Assembly (NCBI RefSeq): GCF_011745665.1 | Contig: NZ_CP050253.1 | Location: 1-35,417 of the forward strand | DNA length: 35,417 bases | Source: Zophobihabitans entericus | GTDB taxonomy: Bacteria > Pseudomonadota > Gammaproteobacteria > Enterobacterales > Orbaceae | Reading direction: 5' to 3' | In this document: one piece after another, positions 20,390-29,314 of the stretch | Layout of the letters: each line of letters begins with the position of its first letter | Position numbering within the stretch: position 1 is the first letter of the stretch | Program-made: the position numbers and the translations under genes | Notes under the pieces: model-generated | Databases searched by the model: none | What the model was told of the DNA's origin: nothing | Seen by the model: only the letters and a program-made list of their open reading frames with translations

Positions 20390-22024
20390 TTACTTTTTCT
20401 TTCTTTCGTGTAAGCCTTTTCTTTCCAGCTCTTTATAAATAATTTGTTGCTGAACAATCGTAAACAAGTTACTCACTGTATAGTATAGAACCAGACCAGA
20501 CGGGAACCATAAGAAGAATACAGTAAAGATTAACGGCATAAATGTCATTAGTTTTTGTTGCATTGGATCAGCAACTGGTGTTGGTGACATTTTTTGGATT
20601 AGGAACATCGTACCACCCATCAGTAGTGGCAGGATATAGTACGGATCCTGAGCCGATAAGTCATGAATCCAAAGTGCAAACGGTGCATGACGTAATTCAA
20701 CGGTATTACCCAGCATATAGAATAATGCAAGGAAGATTGGCATCTGGATTATTAGCGGTAAACAGCCCCCCAGCGGGTTCACTTTTTCCTGTTTATACAG
20801 AGCCATTGTTTCCTGACTTAAACGCTGTCTGTCAGTCCCAAAACGTTCTTTTAGAGCCTGAACGCGTGGTTGTAATAACTTCATTTTCGCCATTGATTTG
20901 TACTGTGCGCGTGTTAGTGGGAATAAAATACCACGCACAATAAAGGTGATAATGATAATTGCCACACCCCAGTTACTCACAAATCCTTGAATAAATTTTA
21001 GTAAATGGAATAATGGCTGAGAGATAAACCATAACCAACCGTAGTCCACGATTAAATCAAGGTGCTTAGCCGTTGCTGCTAATTCGTTTTGGATCTCAGG
21101 TCCTAGCCATAATTTAGCAGAAATGGTTTGTTCGCTGTTAGGCGCAACTTCTGTATTTGCACCTTTGAAACCAATAACAGCCTGACTACCTTTATTTAGT
21201 GACTTAGTATAAAGGATAATATCTTCATCCTGAGACGGAACCCATGCAGTTGCAAAGTAGTGTTGTAGCATCGCTACCCAACCAACCTGAGTCTCAATTA
21301 GCAAGTTTTTACTCTTAATATCATCAAAGTCATATTTAGAATAGTTCTCACTTGAACTTGAGTATGCTGTACCACGGAACGCACTTAAACCAAGTCCGCC
21401 ACCGCCTTCAGTCGTTGCCCCTTCAGGTAGTTCAACCGATTGCTTTAACTGACCATACATAGAAACTTCAAGCGTATTGGCTGTTTTATTATTTACAATA
21501 TAATTAACACCAACTGCATAATCACCACGCTTAAGAACAAATTCTTTAGTATACACAACGCCATTCGCTGCAGTATAAGTCATCGGTACACGTAACTCGT
21601 CACTACCATCAGCTAAGGTAAATGTCGTTTGTGACACAGAATACATTGGGCGCTTACTACTGGTTTGTGTACTGTCCGGGCCATCACGACCAGCAAGTCC
21701 ACTTTCTGCAACGTAAACAAAATCAGAGCGAGCATCAAGTAACTGGAATGGAGTGCCTGATTTTAATGTTTGATCATAAGCTAACAGTTGTGCTGCCTGA
21801 ACATCACCACCATATGTATTAATTGATAATGAGAGTACATCACTTTTTACTGTGATTACACTACCTTGTTGGCCTGTTTCTGTATTACTTTCGTCGCCAA
21901 TCACTTGCTGATTTAATTGGTTAGCACGCTCTGGTTTTGGAGCATGATCAGTTTGCCACGCTTGCCAAAGCAAGAAAGAGACAAAAAGTAATGCAATAAA
22001 AAGTATATTACGTTGAGATGTCAT
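20390..22024 (-). CDS. yidC: Membrane protein insertase YidC
   Basis: YidC inserts and folds inner-membrane proteins, alone or with SecYEG. The 544-residue protein has the Gram-negative layout: an N-terminal signal-anchor helix ([17 protein letters not shown], 6-22), a large periplasmic beta-sandwich domain (about 60-335), then five membrane helices. The conserved core [21 protein letters not shown] carries the cytoplasmic coiled-coil region after the helix with the hydrophilic-groove arginine ([11 protein letters not shown]). Later blocks [20 protein letters not shown] and [15 protein letters not shown] are equally typical. The C-terminus ends in basic RKKK. It follows yidD by 21 bases. In many relatives mnmE comes next; here a terminator and nudC follow instead. 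Confidence 0.98.
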   Translation of the reverse strand: MTSQRNILFIALLFVSFLLWQAWQTDHAPKPERANQLNQQVIGDESNTETGQQGSVITVKSDVLSLSINTYGGDVQAAQLLAYDQTLKSGTPFQLLDARSDFVYVAESGLAGRDGPDSTQTSSKRPMYSVSQTTFTLADGSDELRVPMTYTAANGVVYTKEFVLKRGDYAVGVNYIVNNKTANTLEVSMYGQLKQSVELPEGATTEGGGGLGLSAFRGTAYSSSSENYSKYDFDDIKSKNLLIETQVGWVAMLQHYFATAWVPSQDEDIILYTKSLNKGSQAVIGFKGANTEVAPNSEQTISAKLWLGPEIQNELAATAKHLDLIVDYGWLWFISQPLFHLLKFIQGFVSNWGVAIIIITFIVRGILFPLTRAQYKSMAKMKLLQPRVQALKERFGTDRQRLSQETMALYKQEKVNPLGGCLPLIIQMPIFLALFYMLGNTVELRHAPFALWIHDLSAQDPYYILPLLMGGTMFLIQKMSPTPVADPMQQKLMTFMPLIFTVFFLWFPSGLVLYYTVSNLFTIVQQQIIYKELERKGLHERKKK

Positions 22025-22045
22025 TAGTGTTTTTCTCTATTATTA

Positions 22046-22300
22046 TCAATTTTTTGGTGGAACAGGATCATCACCACCTTCATGTAAAGGGTGACATTTT
22101 AATACACGTTTGAGCGTAAGCCAACTACCTTTTATCAATCCGAAGCGCCTAAGTGCAATAATTGCGTATTGTGAACAACTAGGTGTAAAACGACAATTAG
22201 GTCCAAGCAGCGGACTAATAAAGCGCTGATAGCCTCGAATCACAACGATTAAGCACTTGGCGCCGAAGGATTCTGAGCCATTCGTTTGATCCGGTTGCAT
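22046..22300 (-). CDS. yidD: Membrane protein insertion efficiency factor YidD
   Basis: An 84-residue protein of the YidD family, a small amphipathic inner-membrane-associated protein that helps YidC-dependent insertion. The conserved core [25 protein letters not shown] with its cysteines, followed by [33 protein letters not shown], is almost identical in pattern to E. coli YidD (85 residues). The gene overlaps the 3' end of rnpA by 52 bases in another frame, a known feature of this cluster, which implies translational coupling. Confidence 0.96.
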   Translation of the reverse strand: MQPDQTNGSESFGAKCLIVVIRGYQRFISPLLGPNCRFTPSCSQYAIIALRRFGLIKGSWLTLKRVLKCHPLHEGGDDPVPPKN

Positions 22301-22623
22301 AGTTTATCCAGTAGTTCAATAATTTGTTGATTACTTAATTCAAGCACAGCCGTTCTGGCCATAACCACATAATCTAAAGGCGGAAGTTCGTGCTGATGTA
22401 AGCGAAAATACTCTCTGACCAGTCGTTTGATTCGATTGCGTTCATGCGCATGCTTAATTTGCTTTTTAGCAATAGCAAAACCAACTCGTGGATGAGTGAG
22501 ATTATTAAAACGCGCTAACAGAGTAATATAAGGAGAACCGGAACGCAAAGGATCCTGAAATACGAAGGTAAAGCTAGAGGGAGTCAGTAAACGTAACTCC
22601 CTGGTGAAAGTGAGCTTAACCAC
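22249..22623 (-). CDS. rnpA: Ribonuclease P protein component
   Basis: The protein subunit that helps the RNase P RNA mature tRNA 5' ends. The 124-residue product has the expected N-terminus [18 protein letters not shown] and the RNR signature in [20 protein letters not shown] (about 58-77). The start codon is GTG at 22623, and both the GTG and the first residues MVKL match the enterobacterial gene. It lies 27 bases after rpmH, as is near-universal in bacteria, and overlaps yidD. Confidence 0.98.
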   Translation of the reverse strand: MVKLTFTRELRLLTPSSFTFVFQDPLRSGSPYITLLARFNNLTHPRVGFAIAKKQIKHAHERNRIKRLVREYFRLHQHELPPLDYVVMARTAVLELSNQQIIELLDKLCNRIKRMAQNPSAPSA

Positions 22624-22650
22624 TCAACAATTCATGCAGCTAATTAAAAA

Positions 22651-22797
<147 letters not shown>

Positions 22798-22823
22798 TTA
22801 TACCTGAATCAAATTTATTTATC

Positions 22824-22839
22824 GTAGAAAAGTTTCTAC
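22824..22839 (-). other. Palindrome in the rpmH leader
   Basis: GTAGAAAAGTTTCTAC has 7-bp arms around two bases. It sits between the predicted rpmH transcription start (near 22851) and the rpmH ATG. It could be a short leader hairpin or a protein site; no role is known to me. Confidence 0.4.
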
Positions 22840-22857
22840 ATTAATTAAGAGGTCGGA

Positions 22858-22886
22858 ATTCTACATAGAAATGACCTCATAGTCAA
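22858..22886 (-). promoter_or_regulatory. Sigma70 promoter of rpmH
   Basis: On the minus strand TTGACT (-35, plus-strand 22881-22886) and TAGAAT (-10, 22858-22863) are separated by exactly 17 bases, leaving a leader of about 60 bases before the rpmH ATG at 22791. Five of six bases match consensus in each hexamer. Confidence 0.8.
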
Positions 22887-23257
22887 CGCTGAATTTAGAT
22901 TATTGTACAAAATAAAATGCCAGCCTTGAAGTCGACACTATTATAGGCATTATGACACCTTTATGGTATCTCGTTTTACCAATTTAAAACGAGTTATTCA
23001 TTTATGTAACCTTTCTCTTTGATATATCATCTCATCAACCTTCTCAGGAATAAGGCATCTGCAAATAGCCCTAAGTATTGCTATTACCTATCAAATTAAT
23101 TGTATATAACCATTTGCTTTAGAACGTAAAAACAGTCTAAATATCAGTGTCTTAGTGGACTATATCTGTTATACAAAGCGTTTTAATTAATCATAACCAA
23201 TTGATTAATAAGCAGATATTATATTATTTATTAACATGATTATTAAGGTAAGTTAAC
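22887..23257. other. Gene-free divergent region between rpmH and the glsB-like gene
   Basis: About 370 A+T-rich bases upstream of both genes. I see no open reading frame, RNA gene or repeat. No cluster of DnaA boxes was found, so despite the rpmH setting it does not look like the replication origin. Promoter elements for the glsB-like gene are probably here but none stands out. AAGGT at about 23247 is its ribosome site. Confidence 0.6.
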
Positions 23258-23506
23258 ATGGGAATTCTTTCATGGATCGTTCTTGGCTTTATCGCCGGTC
23301 TATTAGCTAAATTTTTTATGCCAATTGCTGGTGGTTTAGGCTTCATTAAAACAATACTACTAGGTATTGTAGGCGCAATCGTTGGTGGTTATATCAGTAC
23401 ATTCTTCGGTTGGGGTAGTGTTAACGGATTTAACTTCTCAAGTATTCTTATCTCCTTCTTAGGCGCTGTACTTGTTCTATACGTATATCGTTTACTGAAA
23501 AAATAA
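23258..23506 (+). CDS. GlsB/YeaQ/YmgE family small membrane protein
   Basis: An 82-residue protein with three predicted membrane helices (about 4-20, 30-48, 60-78) separated by Gly-rich turns: IVLGFIAGLLAKFFMP, TILLGIVGAIVGGYISTFFGWG and FSSILISFLGAVLVLYVYRLL. The pattern, including LLGIVGAIVGG and NGFNF, is that of E. coli YeaQ. The family carries the old label transglycosylase-associated protein; it is stress-induced in several bacteria and its molecular role is not settled. It stands alone, with its own ribosome site and a downstream hairpin. Confidence 0.93.
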   Translation: MGILSWIVLGFIAGLLAKFFMPIAGGLGFIKTILLGIVGAIVGGYISTFFGWGSVNGFNFSSILISFLGAVLVLYVYRLLKK

Positions 23507-23520
23507 TATACTCACCCACT

Positions 23521-23542
23521 AGCCTTTCTATACAGAAAGGCT
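23521..23542 (+). terminator. Probable terminator of the glsB-like gene
   Basis: AGCCTTTCT (23521-23529) and AGAAAGGCT (23534-23542) form a 9-bp stem with a 4-base loop, 15 bases after the stop. The following sequence is T/C-rich rather than a clean T run, so termination may be partial. Confidence 0.6.
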
Positions 23543-23580
23543 GGTTCCTCCCTCTTTATCATCCCAACTGAAATTTTATT

Positions 23581-23596
23581 TTGTGATATATCACAA
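23581..23596. promoter_or_regulatory. 16-bp perfect palindrome TTGTGATATATCACAA
   Basis: A fully symmetric site 200 bases upstream of otnI. It has the CRP half sites TGTGA and TCACA but only four bases between them instead of six, so it is not a standard CRP site. It may be the operator of an unidentified regulator, or a chance dyad. Confidence 0.45.
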
Positions 23597-23703
23597 CTCT
23601 TTGTGAATCTCTCTGTTCGTTTGAATATCTCACTTCTGCTCTGAAACATTGTTTTTCCACTCTTCCCGCTCTGTCACCAAAGCACTATTAAGACTCAAAG
23701 TTA

Positions 23704-23719
23704 TGTGAGAACAATCACA
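23704..23719 (+). promoter_or_regulatory. CRP-binding site upstream of otnI
   Basis: TGTGA-GAACAA-TCACA has the perfect CRP core with the correct 6-base spacing. It ends about 62 bases before the otnI ATG, a position suited to activation. This implies control by cAMP-CRP, consistent with a sugar-acid catabolic gene. Confidence 0.7.
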
Positions 23720-23780
23720 TCAATGTGAAATAAGATGCCATAATATATCAGTCTCTGTTAATCACTTGCTGGTGTTATCA

Positions 23781-24557
23781 ATGCCTAAATTTGCTGCTAA
23801 TTTAACCACTATGTTTACTGAATATCCATTCTTAGAGCGTTTTAAAGCAGCAGCACAAGCAGGCTTTCGGGCTGTTGAGTTTCTTTCTCCATTTGAATAT
23901 CCAGCTAGCGTTTTAAAACAAGAGCTCGATAATCATGGCTTACAATTAGTTTTGTTTAATACCACAGTCGGCAATACTGCCAAAGGGGAATGGGGACTTA
24001 ATGCGTTACCGGGGCGAGAGTCAGATGCCAGAGCCAACATCGATCTGGCACTGGAATACGCTTTAGCTTTAAATTGTCAGACCATCCATGTTATGGCTGG
24101 TGTTGTGCCTGAAGGTCAGCAACAATATTTGTATGAACAAGTACAAGTCGATAATGTCCGTTATGCCGCAGATAAATATGCACCACATAATATCAGTATT
24201 GTGCTAGAAGCCCTGAGTGATGTTGTAAAACCTAACTATCTGTATGCCAGTCAGTACCATACCCTTAAGTTGGTAAAGCGCATTAATCGCCCAAATGTTT
24301 CAGTACAAATTGATCTGTTCCATGCTCAAATCGTCGATGGTAATCTGACTCATTTACTGCAAAACCTTAACGGTCATTTTGGGCATATACAGGTTGCCTC
24401 TGTACCTGATCGCCATGAACCGGATGACGGTGAAGTGAATTTTACCTATCTGTTTAACCTTTTAGATCAGCTTGGCTATTCAGGGTGGATTGGCTGTGAA
24501 TATATTCCTAAGAACACAACAAAAGCTGGTCTGAACTGGATAAAACCTTATTTATAG
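23781..24557 (+). CDS. otnI: 2-oxo-tetronate isomerase OtnI (hydroxypyruvate isomerase family)
   Basis: A 258-residue TIM-barrel isomerase. Many stretches follow E. coli YgbM/OtnI more closely than Hyi: MPKFAANLTTMFTE, the GEWGLNALPGRE block, NIDLALEYALALNCQTIHVM with AGVVPEG, and VPDRHEPDDGEVNFTYLF with GWIGCEY. OtnI interconverts 2-oxo-tetronates in the catabolism of four-carbon acid sugars. The ATG at 23781 gives exactly the YgbM length; an upstream TTG at 23766 would add five residues and is not needed. The partner genes (kinase otnK, dehydrogenase ltnD, aldolase otnC) are not nearby, so either the pathway is elsewhere or this copy has another job. A CRP site lies upstream. Confidence 0.88.
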   Translation: MPKFAANLTTMFTEYPFLERFKAAAQAGFRAVEFLSPFEYPASVLKQELDNHGLQLVLFNTTVGNTAKGEWGLNALPGRESDARANIDLALEYALALNCQTIHVMAGVVPEGQQQYLYEQVQVDNVRYAADKYAPHNISIVLEALSDVVKPNYLYASQYHTLKLVKRINRPNVSVQIDLFHAQIVDGNLTHLLQNLNGHFGHIQVASVPDRHEPDDGEVNFTYLFNLLDQLGYSGWIGCEYIPKNTTKAGLNWIKPYL

Positions 24558-24687
24558 TTCCTCACCTCTACCATACTCAACCAAACGTGATGTAAATATT
24601 TAAGCCTTCTCCATTTACCACCAACATATCTTAAACTTCAGCATTGATAATACTTACATTAAATCACAGGAAAATATCTGCTACCTA

Positions 24688-24693
24688 TTGACA
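24688..24693 (+). promoter_or_regulatory. Probable -35 of the lysC leader promoter
   Basis: A perfect TTGACA (24688-24693) lies about 60 bases upstream of the riboswitch aptamer. The matching -10 is poor: TAATGC or TGCTAT at spacings of 16 or 19 are the best choices, so the transcription start is not fixed by eye. Confidence 0.45.
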
Positions 24694-24749
24694 CTCTTGC
24701 GATAATCATTAATGCTATATGCTGTTTACACAGGTGTTTTCACTTTAGT

Positions 24750-24935
24750 AAACAAAGAAGAGGCGCATTACTCAGGCAGATGATTTCAGGAGACTGGCTC
24801 CGTTTATCAATCATTCAGGGGATGTAATGCCGAGGTCAGGTAATTCCAGCTTATTACCCGATCGGCTACAAGGGCTGAATCCCTTGGGTTGTCACCTTAC
24901 AATTTCTAAGGTGGAGCGCTTCCTGGTTAATGTTG
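24750..24935 (+). ncRNA. Lysine riboswitch (L box) in the lysC leader
   Basis: The leader has the conserved blocks of the lysine aptamer in order: AGAAGAGGCGC (near 24756), GGAGACTGGCTC, GGGGATGTAATGCCGAGGT, CGGCTACAAGGGCTGAATCC, TTGGGTTGTCACC and GGTGGAGCGCTTCCTGG. They follow the E. coli lysC leader closely. The P1 ends GAAG and CTTC pair across the element. No stem with a T run follows before lysC, which argues for control of translation: TCTCCT near 24940 could pair with the GAGGA ribosome site at 24991-24995. Lysine binding is expected to repress lysC. Confidence 0.95.
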
Positions 24936-24999
24936 TTGATCTCCTATAACCTTCGCTCTATCCTTGTACTAAATAAATGATATTCGATACGAGGAATTC

Positions 25000-26364
25000 A
25001 TGAATAATGCTCAAATGATTATTGCCAAATTTGGTGGAACCAGCGTCGCTGACTACCCGGCAATGTGTAATAGTGCCAATGTCGTCCTTTCTAATCCAAA
25101 TGTGCAGGTTGTCGTGCTTTCTGCCTCTGCAGGCGTCACTAACTTACTGGTCGCATTAGCTGAAGGCTGTAATAACGAAGTTCGTCAACAAAATATCGAT
25201 AAGATCCGCGCTATCCAATACGCCATTATTGACAAGCTACCAGCAAATCCGGAGGTAAAAAAAGAGATCGACCGCCTGCTGGACAATATTACCTCTTTAG
25301 CTGAAGCCGCCAGTCTGGCGACCTCAAGTGCTTTAACCGATGAGCTGGTTTGTCATGGTGAGCTGATGTCTTCCCGCCTGTTTGTTGAAGTACTCAAAGA
25401 AAAGCAAAGCTCTGCCCGCTGGTTTGATGTTCGTCAGGTGATGAGAACAGACAGCTTCTTTGGTAAAGCGACTCCGGATTTTACTGCTATTAAACAGCTT
25501 TGTGATCAACATTTAAAACCTGTCATGAATAATAACATCATTGTCACCCAAGGCTTTATCGGTAGCGAAGCAACCGGTAAAACGACCACACTTGGACGCG
25601 GCGGCAGTGATTATACCGCAGCCCTGCTTGGTGAAGCGCTGCACGCAGGACAAATCGATATCTGGACAGATGTGGCAGGTATTTATACAACCGATCCGCG
25701 CATCACTTCCGGTGCTAAACGTATTGATGAGATCACTTTTGCTGAAGCTGCTGAAATGGCAACATTTGGTGCCAAAGTGTTACATCCGGCAACGCTGGTT
25801 CCGGCAGTCAGAAGTAACATCCCGGTATTTGTCGGTTCAAGTAAAGCGCCTAAAGATGGTGGCACTATCGTTTATAGCGCGAAAAGCATTCGCTCTGAAC
25901 TACCAACATTCAGAGCACTGGCACTACGTCGTAAGCAAACACTTCTGACCTTACATAGCTTAAGTATGCTGCATGCACAAGGCTTTCTGGCTCAAGTGTT
26001 TAGTATTATGGCTAAACACAACATCTCGGTTGATCTAGTGACAACCTCAGAAGTTAGCGTGGCCCTGACTTTGGACACAACAGGCACAAGTACCGACGGT
26101 GGGCCGCTCCTAACTAAAGCACTGCTGGATGAGCTATCAACTTTGTGTCACGTACAGGTGGAAGATAACCTTTCTCTGGTTGCAATCATTGGTAATAAAC
26201 TGACAGAAACCAAAGGTATGGCGAAAAAAGTGTTTGATACCATGGATCAGTTCAGTATCCGTATGAGCTGCTACGGAGCAAGTACACACAATATCTGTTT
26301 TCTGGTGAATAGTAATGATGCAGAAAACATTATTAAACAATTACATACTGCTTTATTTGAATAA
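25000..26364 (+). CDS. lysC: Lysine-sensitive aspartokinase III
   Basis: LysC phosphorylates aspartate, the first step towards lysine, threonine and methionine. The 454-residue protein begins with IIAKFGGTSVADYPAMCNSA (catalytic Lys10 in KFGGTS), has VTQGFIGSEATGKTTTLGRGGSDYTAA and WTDVAGIYTTDPR of the amino-acid kinase fold, and two ACT domains from about residue 310 (LLTLHSLSMLHAQGFLAQVF, then LVAIIGNKLTETKGMAKKVF). There is no fused homoserine dehydrogenase, so it is the monofunctional lysine-responsive form, which agrees with the lysine riboswitch in its leader. GAGG lies five bases before the ATG. Confidence 0.97.
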   Translation: MNNAQMIIAKFGGTSVADYPAMCNSANVVLSNPNVQVVVLSASAGVTNLLVALAEGCNNEVRQQNIDKIRAIQYAIIDKLPANPEVKKEIDRLLDNITSLAEAASLATSSALTDELVCHGELMSSRLFVEVLKEKQSSARWFDVRQVMRTDSFFGKATPDFTAIKQLCDQHLKPVMNNNIIVTQGFIGSEATGKTTTLGRGGSDYTAALLGEALHAGQIDIWTDVAGIYTTDPRITSGAKRIDEITFAEAAEMATFGAKVLHPATLVPAVRSNIPVFVGSSKAPKDGGTIVYSAKSIRSELPTFRALALRRKQTLLTLHSLSMLHAQGFLAQVFSIMAKHNISVDLVTTSEVSVALTLDTTGTSTDGGPLLTKALLDELSTLCHVQVEDNLSLVAIIGNKLTETKGMAKKVFDTMDQFSIRMSCYGASTHNICFLVNSNDAENIIKQLHTALFE

Positions 26365-26371
26365 ATAAAAA

Positions 26372-26415
26372 ATGCAATAAAATCAATATGTTATAATTAA
26401 TTGATTTTATTGCAT
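26372..26415. repeat. 16-bp perfect inverted repeat after lysC
   Basis: ATGCAATAAAATCAAT (26372-26387) and ATTGATTTTATTGCAT (26400-26415) flank a 12-base loop, starting 8 bases after the lysC stop. The arms are very A+T-rich and no T run follows, so it is a weak terminator at best; it may protect the mRNA end or be a cruciform-prone DNA site. Confidence 0.65.
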
Positions 26416-26529
26416 ATTCCCTTCCTTATCGTCATTTTCCTCTTCTTCCTTTATATGCCATATTTCTTCTTACCTTAATCTTTGTTATATTGAGCGCCAT
26501 CATAGAAACTTAATTATACGGATCATCTA

Positions 26530-27921
26530 ATGCTCAAAATCTACAACACTCTGACACGTGAAAAAGAGGAATTTAAACCTATCCATGACAATAAAGTTGG
26601 CATGTATGTGTGCGGTGTCACTGTTTATGATTTGTGTCATATTGGCCACGGTCGCACCTTCGTTGCCTTTGATGTTATCACCCGTTACTTACGTTTTTTA
26701 GGTTATGACTTAACTTATGTACGTAATATTACTGACGTAGATGATAAAATCATCAAACGTGCGCTGGAAAATGGTGAAACCGGTGACCAACTGGTCGATC
26801 GCATGGCAAAAGAGATGTACGCCGATTTTGATGCCTTAAATATTCTCCGTCCAGATAGTGAACCGCGCGCAACCCAACATATTAAAGAGATCATCGAACT
26901 GGTTGAAACATTACTGGAGAAAAAACACGCGTATATCGCTGACAGTGGTGACGTAGTATTTTCTGTCGAATCTGATCCTAATTATGGTCTGTTGTCCCGT
27001 CAAAATTTAGAGCAGCTGCAAGCCGGAGCAAGGGTTGAAGTTGCTGATACCAAACAAAATCCCATGGACTTTGTGCTATGGAAGATGTCTAAGCCTAATG
27101 AGCCTTCATGGCCTTCTCCATGGGGAAATGGTCGCCCGGGCTGGCATATCGAATGTTCTGCGATGAACTGCAAAGAACTAGGCATGCATTTTGATATCCA
27201 TGGTGGCGGTTCAGATCTGATGTTCCCGCACCATGAAAACGAAATCGCTCAGTCAACCTGTGCCCATGACGGTCAGTATGTAAATTATTGGATGCACTCA
27301 GGCATGGTTATGGTCGACCAGGAGAAGATGTCAAAATCACTAGGCAACTTCTTCACCATTCGTGATGTCTTAAAACATTATGATCCTGAAACTGTACGTT
27401 ACTTCTTACTGTCCGGCCATTATCGCAGCCAGCTTAATTACAGCGAAGAGAACCTAAAACAAGCTCGTATGGCACTTGAGCGTCTGTATACCGCACTACG
27501 TGATACCGATAATTCTGTGGTTATCACAAAAAGTGACAGCTCATATGCAGAGCGCTTTAGTCAGGCTATGAATGATGACTTTAATACACCAGAAGCCTAC
27601 TCGGTGCTATTTGAACTGGCCAGTGAAATCAATAAAGCTAAAGCAGCAAATCAAACATCTCGAGCTAATGAGTTAGCTGCTGAACTGCGCTATTTATCCA
27701 AAGTCCTTGGGCTTTTAGAACAAGATCCGGTACAGTTCTTACAAGGTGGTAACAACGATGTTGACGTGGCTAAGATTGAAGCACTCATCAAACAACGTAA
27801 TGATGCCAGAGCCAGCAAAAACTGGGCGATGGCTGATGATGCCCGCGATCAGTTAAATGCCATGAATATTGTGCTGGAAGATAGTGCCAGTGGGACAACA
27901 TGGCGTAGAAAGACAAACTAG
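26530..27921 (+). CDS. cysS: Cysteinyl-tRNA synthetase
   Basis: CysS charges tRNA-Cys. The 463-residue protein shows the class I signatures HIGH (in [16 protein letters not shown]) and KMSKS (in [12 protein letters not shown]). The zinc ligands of the family are present: Cys28 in VCGVTVYD, Cys in HIECSAMNC, His and Glu in [10 protein letters not shown]. The C-terminal anticodon-binding and tail regions ([10 protein letters not shown], then [23 protein letters not shown]) are complete, ending TWRRKTN. The sequence is close to the E. coli enzyme along its full length. The stop codon shares its last base with a possible GTG start of the small membrane protein that follows. Confidence 0.98.
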   Translation: MLKIYNTLTREKEEFKPIHDNKVGMYVCGVTVYDLCHIGHGRTFVAFDVITRYLRFLGYDLTYVRNITDVDDKIIKRALENGETGDQLVDRMAKEMYADFDALNILRPDSEPRATQHIKEIIELVETLLEKKHAYIADSGDVVFSVESDPNYGLLSRQNLEQLQAGARVEVADTKQNPMDFVLWKMSKPNEPSWPSPWGNGRPGWHIECSAMNCKELGMHFDIHGGGSDLMFPHHENEIAQSTCAHDGQYVNYWMHSGMVMVDQEKMSKSLGNFFTIRDVLKHYDPETVRYFLLSGHYRSQLNYSEENLKQARMALERLYTALRDTDNSVVITKSDSSYAERFSQAMNDDFNTPEAYSVLFELASEINKAKAANQTSRANELAAELRYLSKVLGLLEQDPVQFLQGGNNDVDVAKIEALIKQRNDARASKNWAMADDARDQLNAMNIVLEDSASGTTWRRKTN

Positions 27922-28121
27922 TGTATATCAATGCAACAGTTATTATTCTGATTTTAGGACTTTTTTGGCTACTTGGAAGTGCACTGATAGCTTTCCTGAT
28001 CTCGCTCTGTCCTATGATGCTAGATAAAACACCATGGTCATGTAAATCCTTTTTTAAAATCTACATTACGCTCTTTCTTGTTGGTCTGTTCATACTTTTA
28101 ATAAGTTTAGCCGGACTCTGA
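27921..28121 (+). CDS. Small two-helix membrane protein, unknown
   Basis: A 66-residue hydrophobic protein whose GTG start overlaps the cysS stop by one base (TAGTG), a layout suited to translational coupling. It has two predicted membrane helices (about 6-30 and 46-65) joined by a short polar loop with Pro31, Met32-Met33 and KTPWSCK. I do not recognise the family. The next gene encodes a protein of almost the same length and layout, also starting Met-Tyr and with Met-Met at 32-33, so the two may be diverged tandem copies. The weak ribosome site and absence of a known family lower confidence. Confidence 0.55.
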   Translation: MYINATVIILILGLFWLLGSALIAFLISLCPMMLDKTPWSCKSFFKIYITLFLVGLFILLISLAGL

Positions 28122-28159
28122 TTATAATAACAAATTAAATAAAAATGACAGGAGACCAT

Positions 28160-28357
28160 ATGTACCCAGATATTATTACCATTTTCTCACTATTCCTTAT
28201 TGGTGCACTGGTACTTTGTTTGGTGTTTTCAGCCCTTTTCGCGTTACTCGAAATGATGATAAGAGGCGTTACTTTTGTCCCTTCTTTCGTTCGGGCGCTG
28301 GTAACAACCATTACTTTTTGTCTATTTGCCCTGATAATTACTATTGCATTTAACTAA
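28160..28357 (+). CDS. Small two-helix membrane protein, unknown (second copy)
   Basis: The ATG at 28160 is preceded by AGGAG at a 6-base spacing and gives 65 residues; the ATG at 28145 lies upstream of that ribosome site and is less likely. Two hydrophobic helices (about 5-30 and 43-64) are joined by EMMIRGVTFVPSFVR. I see no catalytic or ligand motif. Same size, orientation and helix spacing as the gene 38 bases upstream. It is the last gene before the convergent LysR gene. Real because of its good ribosome site and membrane-like composition; function unknown. Confidence 0.65.
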   Translation: MYPDIITIFSLFLIGALVLCLVFSALFALLEMMIRGVTFVPSFVRALVTTITFCLFALIITIAFN

Positions 28358-28371
28358 TCAATATCCGGTCA

Positions 28372-29274
28372 CTAACTACTAATCAATAAATTAAAGAAAC
28401 GATAATCGAGCAGAGATTGATAAAACCTTTGTGCAGCAGGCAGTAGCGGCCGCTCTTTCATCGTCGCAATATAGATATAACGCTGCCTTGCCTGATGTTT
28501 CAGAGGAATCACCTGTAGATTATACTCCTGAGGAATTGGGATTCTTGGCATAATACCAATACCATAATCAATCGAAGCCAGTCCGATCATGGCGTTCTCT
28601 GCTTCCACATAACAGGCCACTTTAGGCGTAATACCGGCTTCGCTAAGTAACTTATCAATAAAGGGTTTAATACCACTTTTTTCATTAAACAGAATTAATG
28701 GATAATCCGCTACCTGTTTCACATCCAACACATTGTTATACGCCAGCGGGTGATTCTTAGACATCACAAACACCAGTTCTTGCGATGTTAGCTGCTCAAA
28801 GTCGATATCCGGCTCATTCTCAACCCGGGAACAGAGCGCCATATCATATTTACCTTTCTTTAAATCTTCAATAATGCCAAGTGTAGAACTTTCATAAAAT
28901 GAAAAAGTGATATTACGGTGCAATGGATTACTGATAAAAGCATTAATAATCTTTGGCAGAAAGTACGCACTTAAAGAATAGATAAACGCCAGTTCGATAT
29001 GACCGTGTGACATACTGGTTAACTCTTTAATAAAACGCTCGCCATTATTAAGTTCAAGTAAGGCATTATCCACATAAGCCAGATATTGTTGCCCAAGCTT
29101 AGTCAGTTCAACATTACGTCCTTTCTTCTGAAACAGTTTAATTCCCAGCTCTTTCTCCAGCTCATTGATAGCATGACTTAAACTCGGCTGACTGATCGAA
29201 AACTGCTCTGCCGTTTGCGTATAGTGCTGTGTTCTGGCCAGTGTCTGAAAATATTGTAATTGTCGTAAATTCAT
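28372..29274 (-). CDS. LysR-type transcriptional regulator
   Basis: A 300-residue LysR protein. The winged-helix DNA-binding domain (about 1-60) is MNLRQLQYFQTLARTQHYTQ followed by the recognition region SISQPSLSHAINELEKELG. The effector-binding domain (about 90-295) has the two-lobed pattern with IELAFIYSLSAYFLPKIINAF and GLASIDYGIGIMPRIP. The effector is not deducible. A good GGAG ribosome site precedes the ATG. It is divergent from the flavoprotein gene at 29591, the usual arrangement of a LysR regulator with its target, and the space between holds a dyad of LysR-box type. Confidence 0.93.
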   Translation of the reverse strand: MNLRQLQYFQTLARTQHYTQTAEQFSISQPSLSHAINELEKELGIKLFQKKGRNVELTKLGQQYLAYVDNALLELNNGERFIKELTSMSHGHIELAFIYSLSAYFLPKIINAFISNPLHRNITFSFYESSTLGIIEDLKKGKYDMALCSRVENEPDIDFEQLTSQELVFVMSKNHPLAYNNVLDVKQVADYPLILFNEKSGIKPFIDKLLSEAGITPKVACYVEAENAMIGLASIDYGIGIMPRIPIPQEYNLQVIPLKHQARQRYIYIATMKERPLLPAAQRFYQSLLDYRFFNLLISS

Positions 29275-29314
29275 CGTTACTCCTGATCATATCATCTGCC
29301 ACAGAAAGAAATTA

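Noticed and set aside
22887..23257. Replication origin next to rpmH
   Set aside because: The setting is suggestive and the DNA is A+T-rich, but no DnaA-box cluster was found; the best match, TTATACAAA near 23171, is poor.
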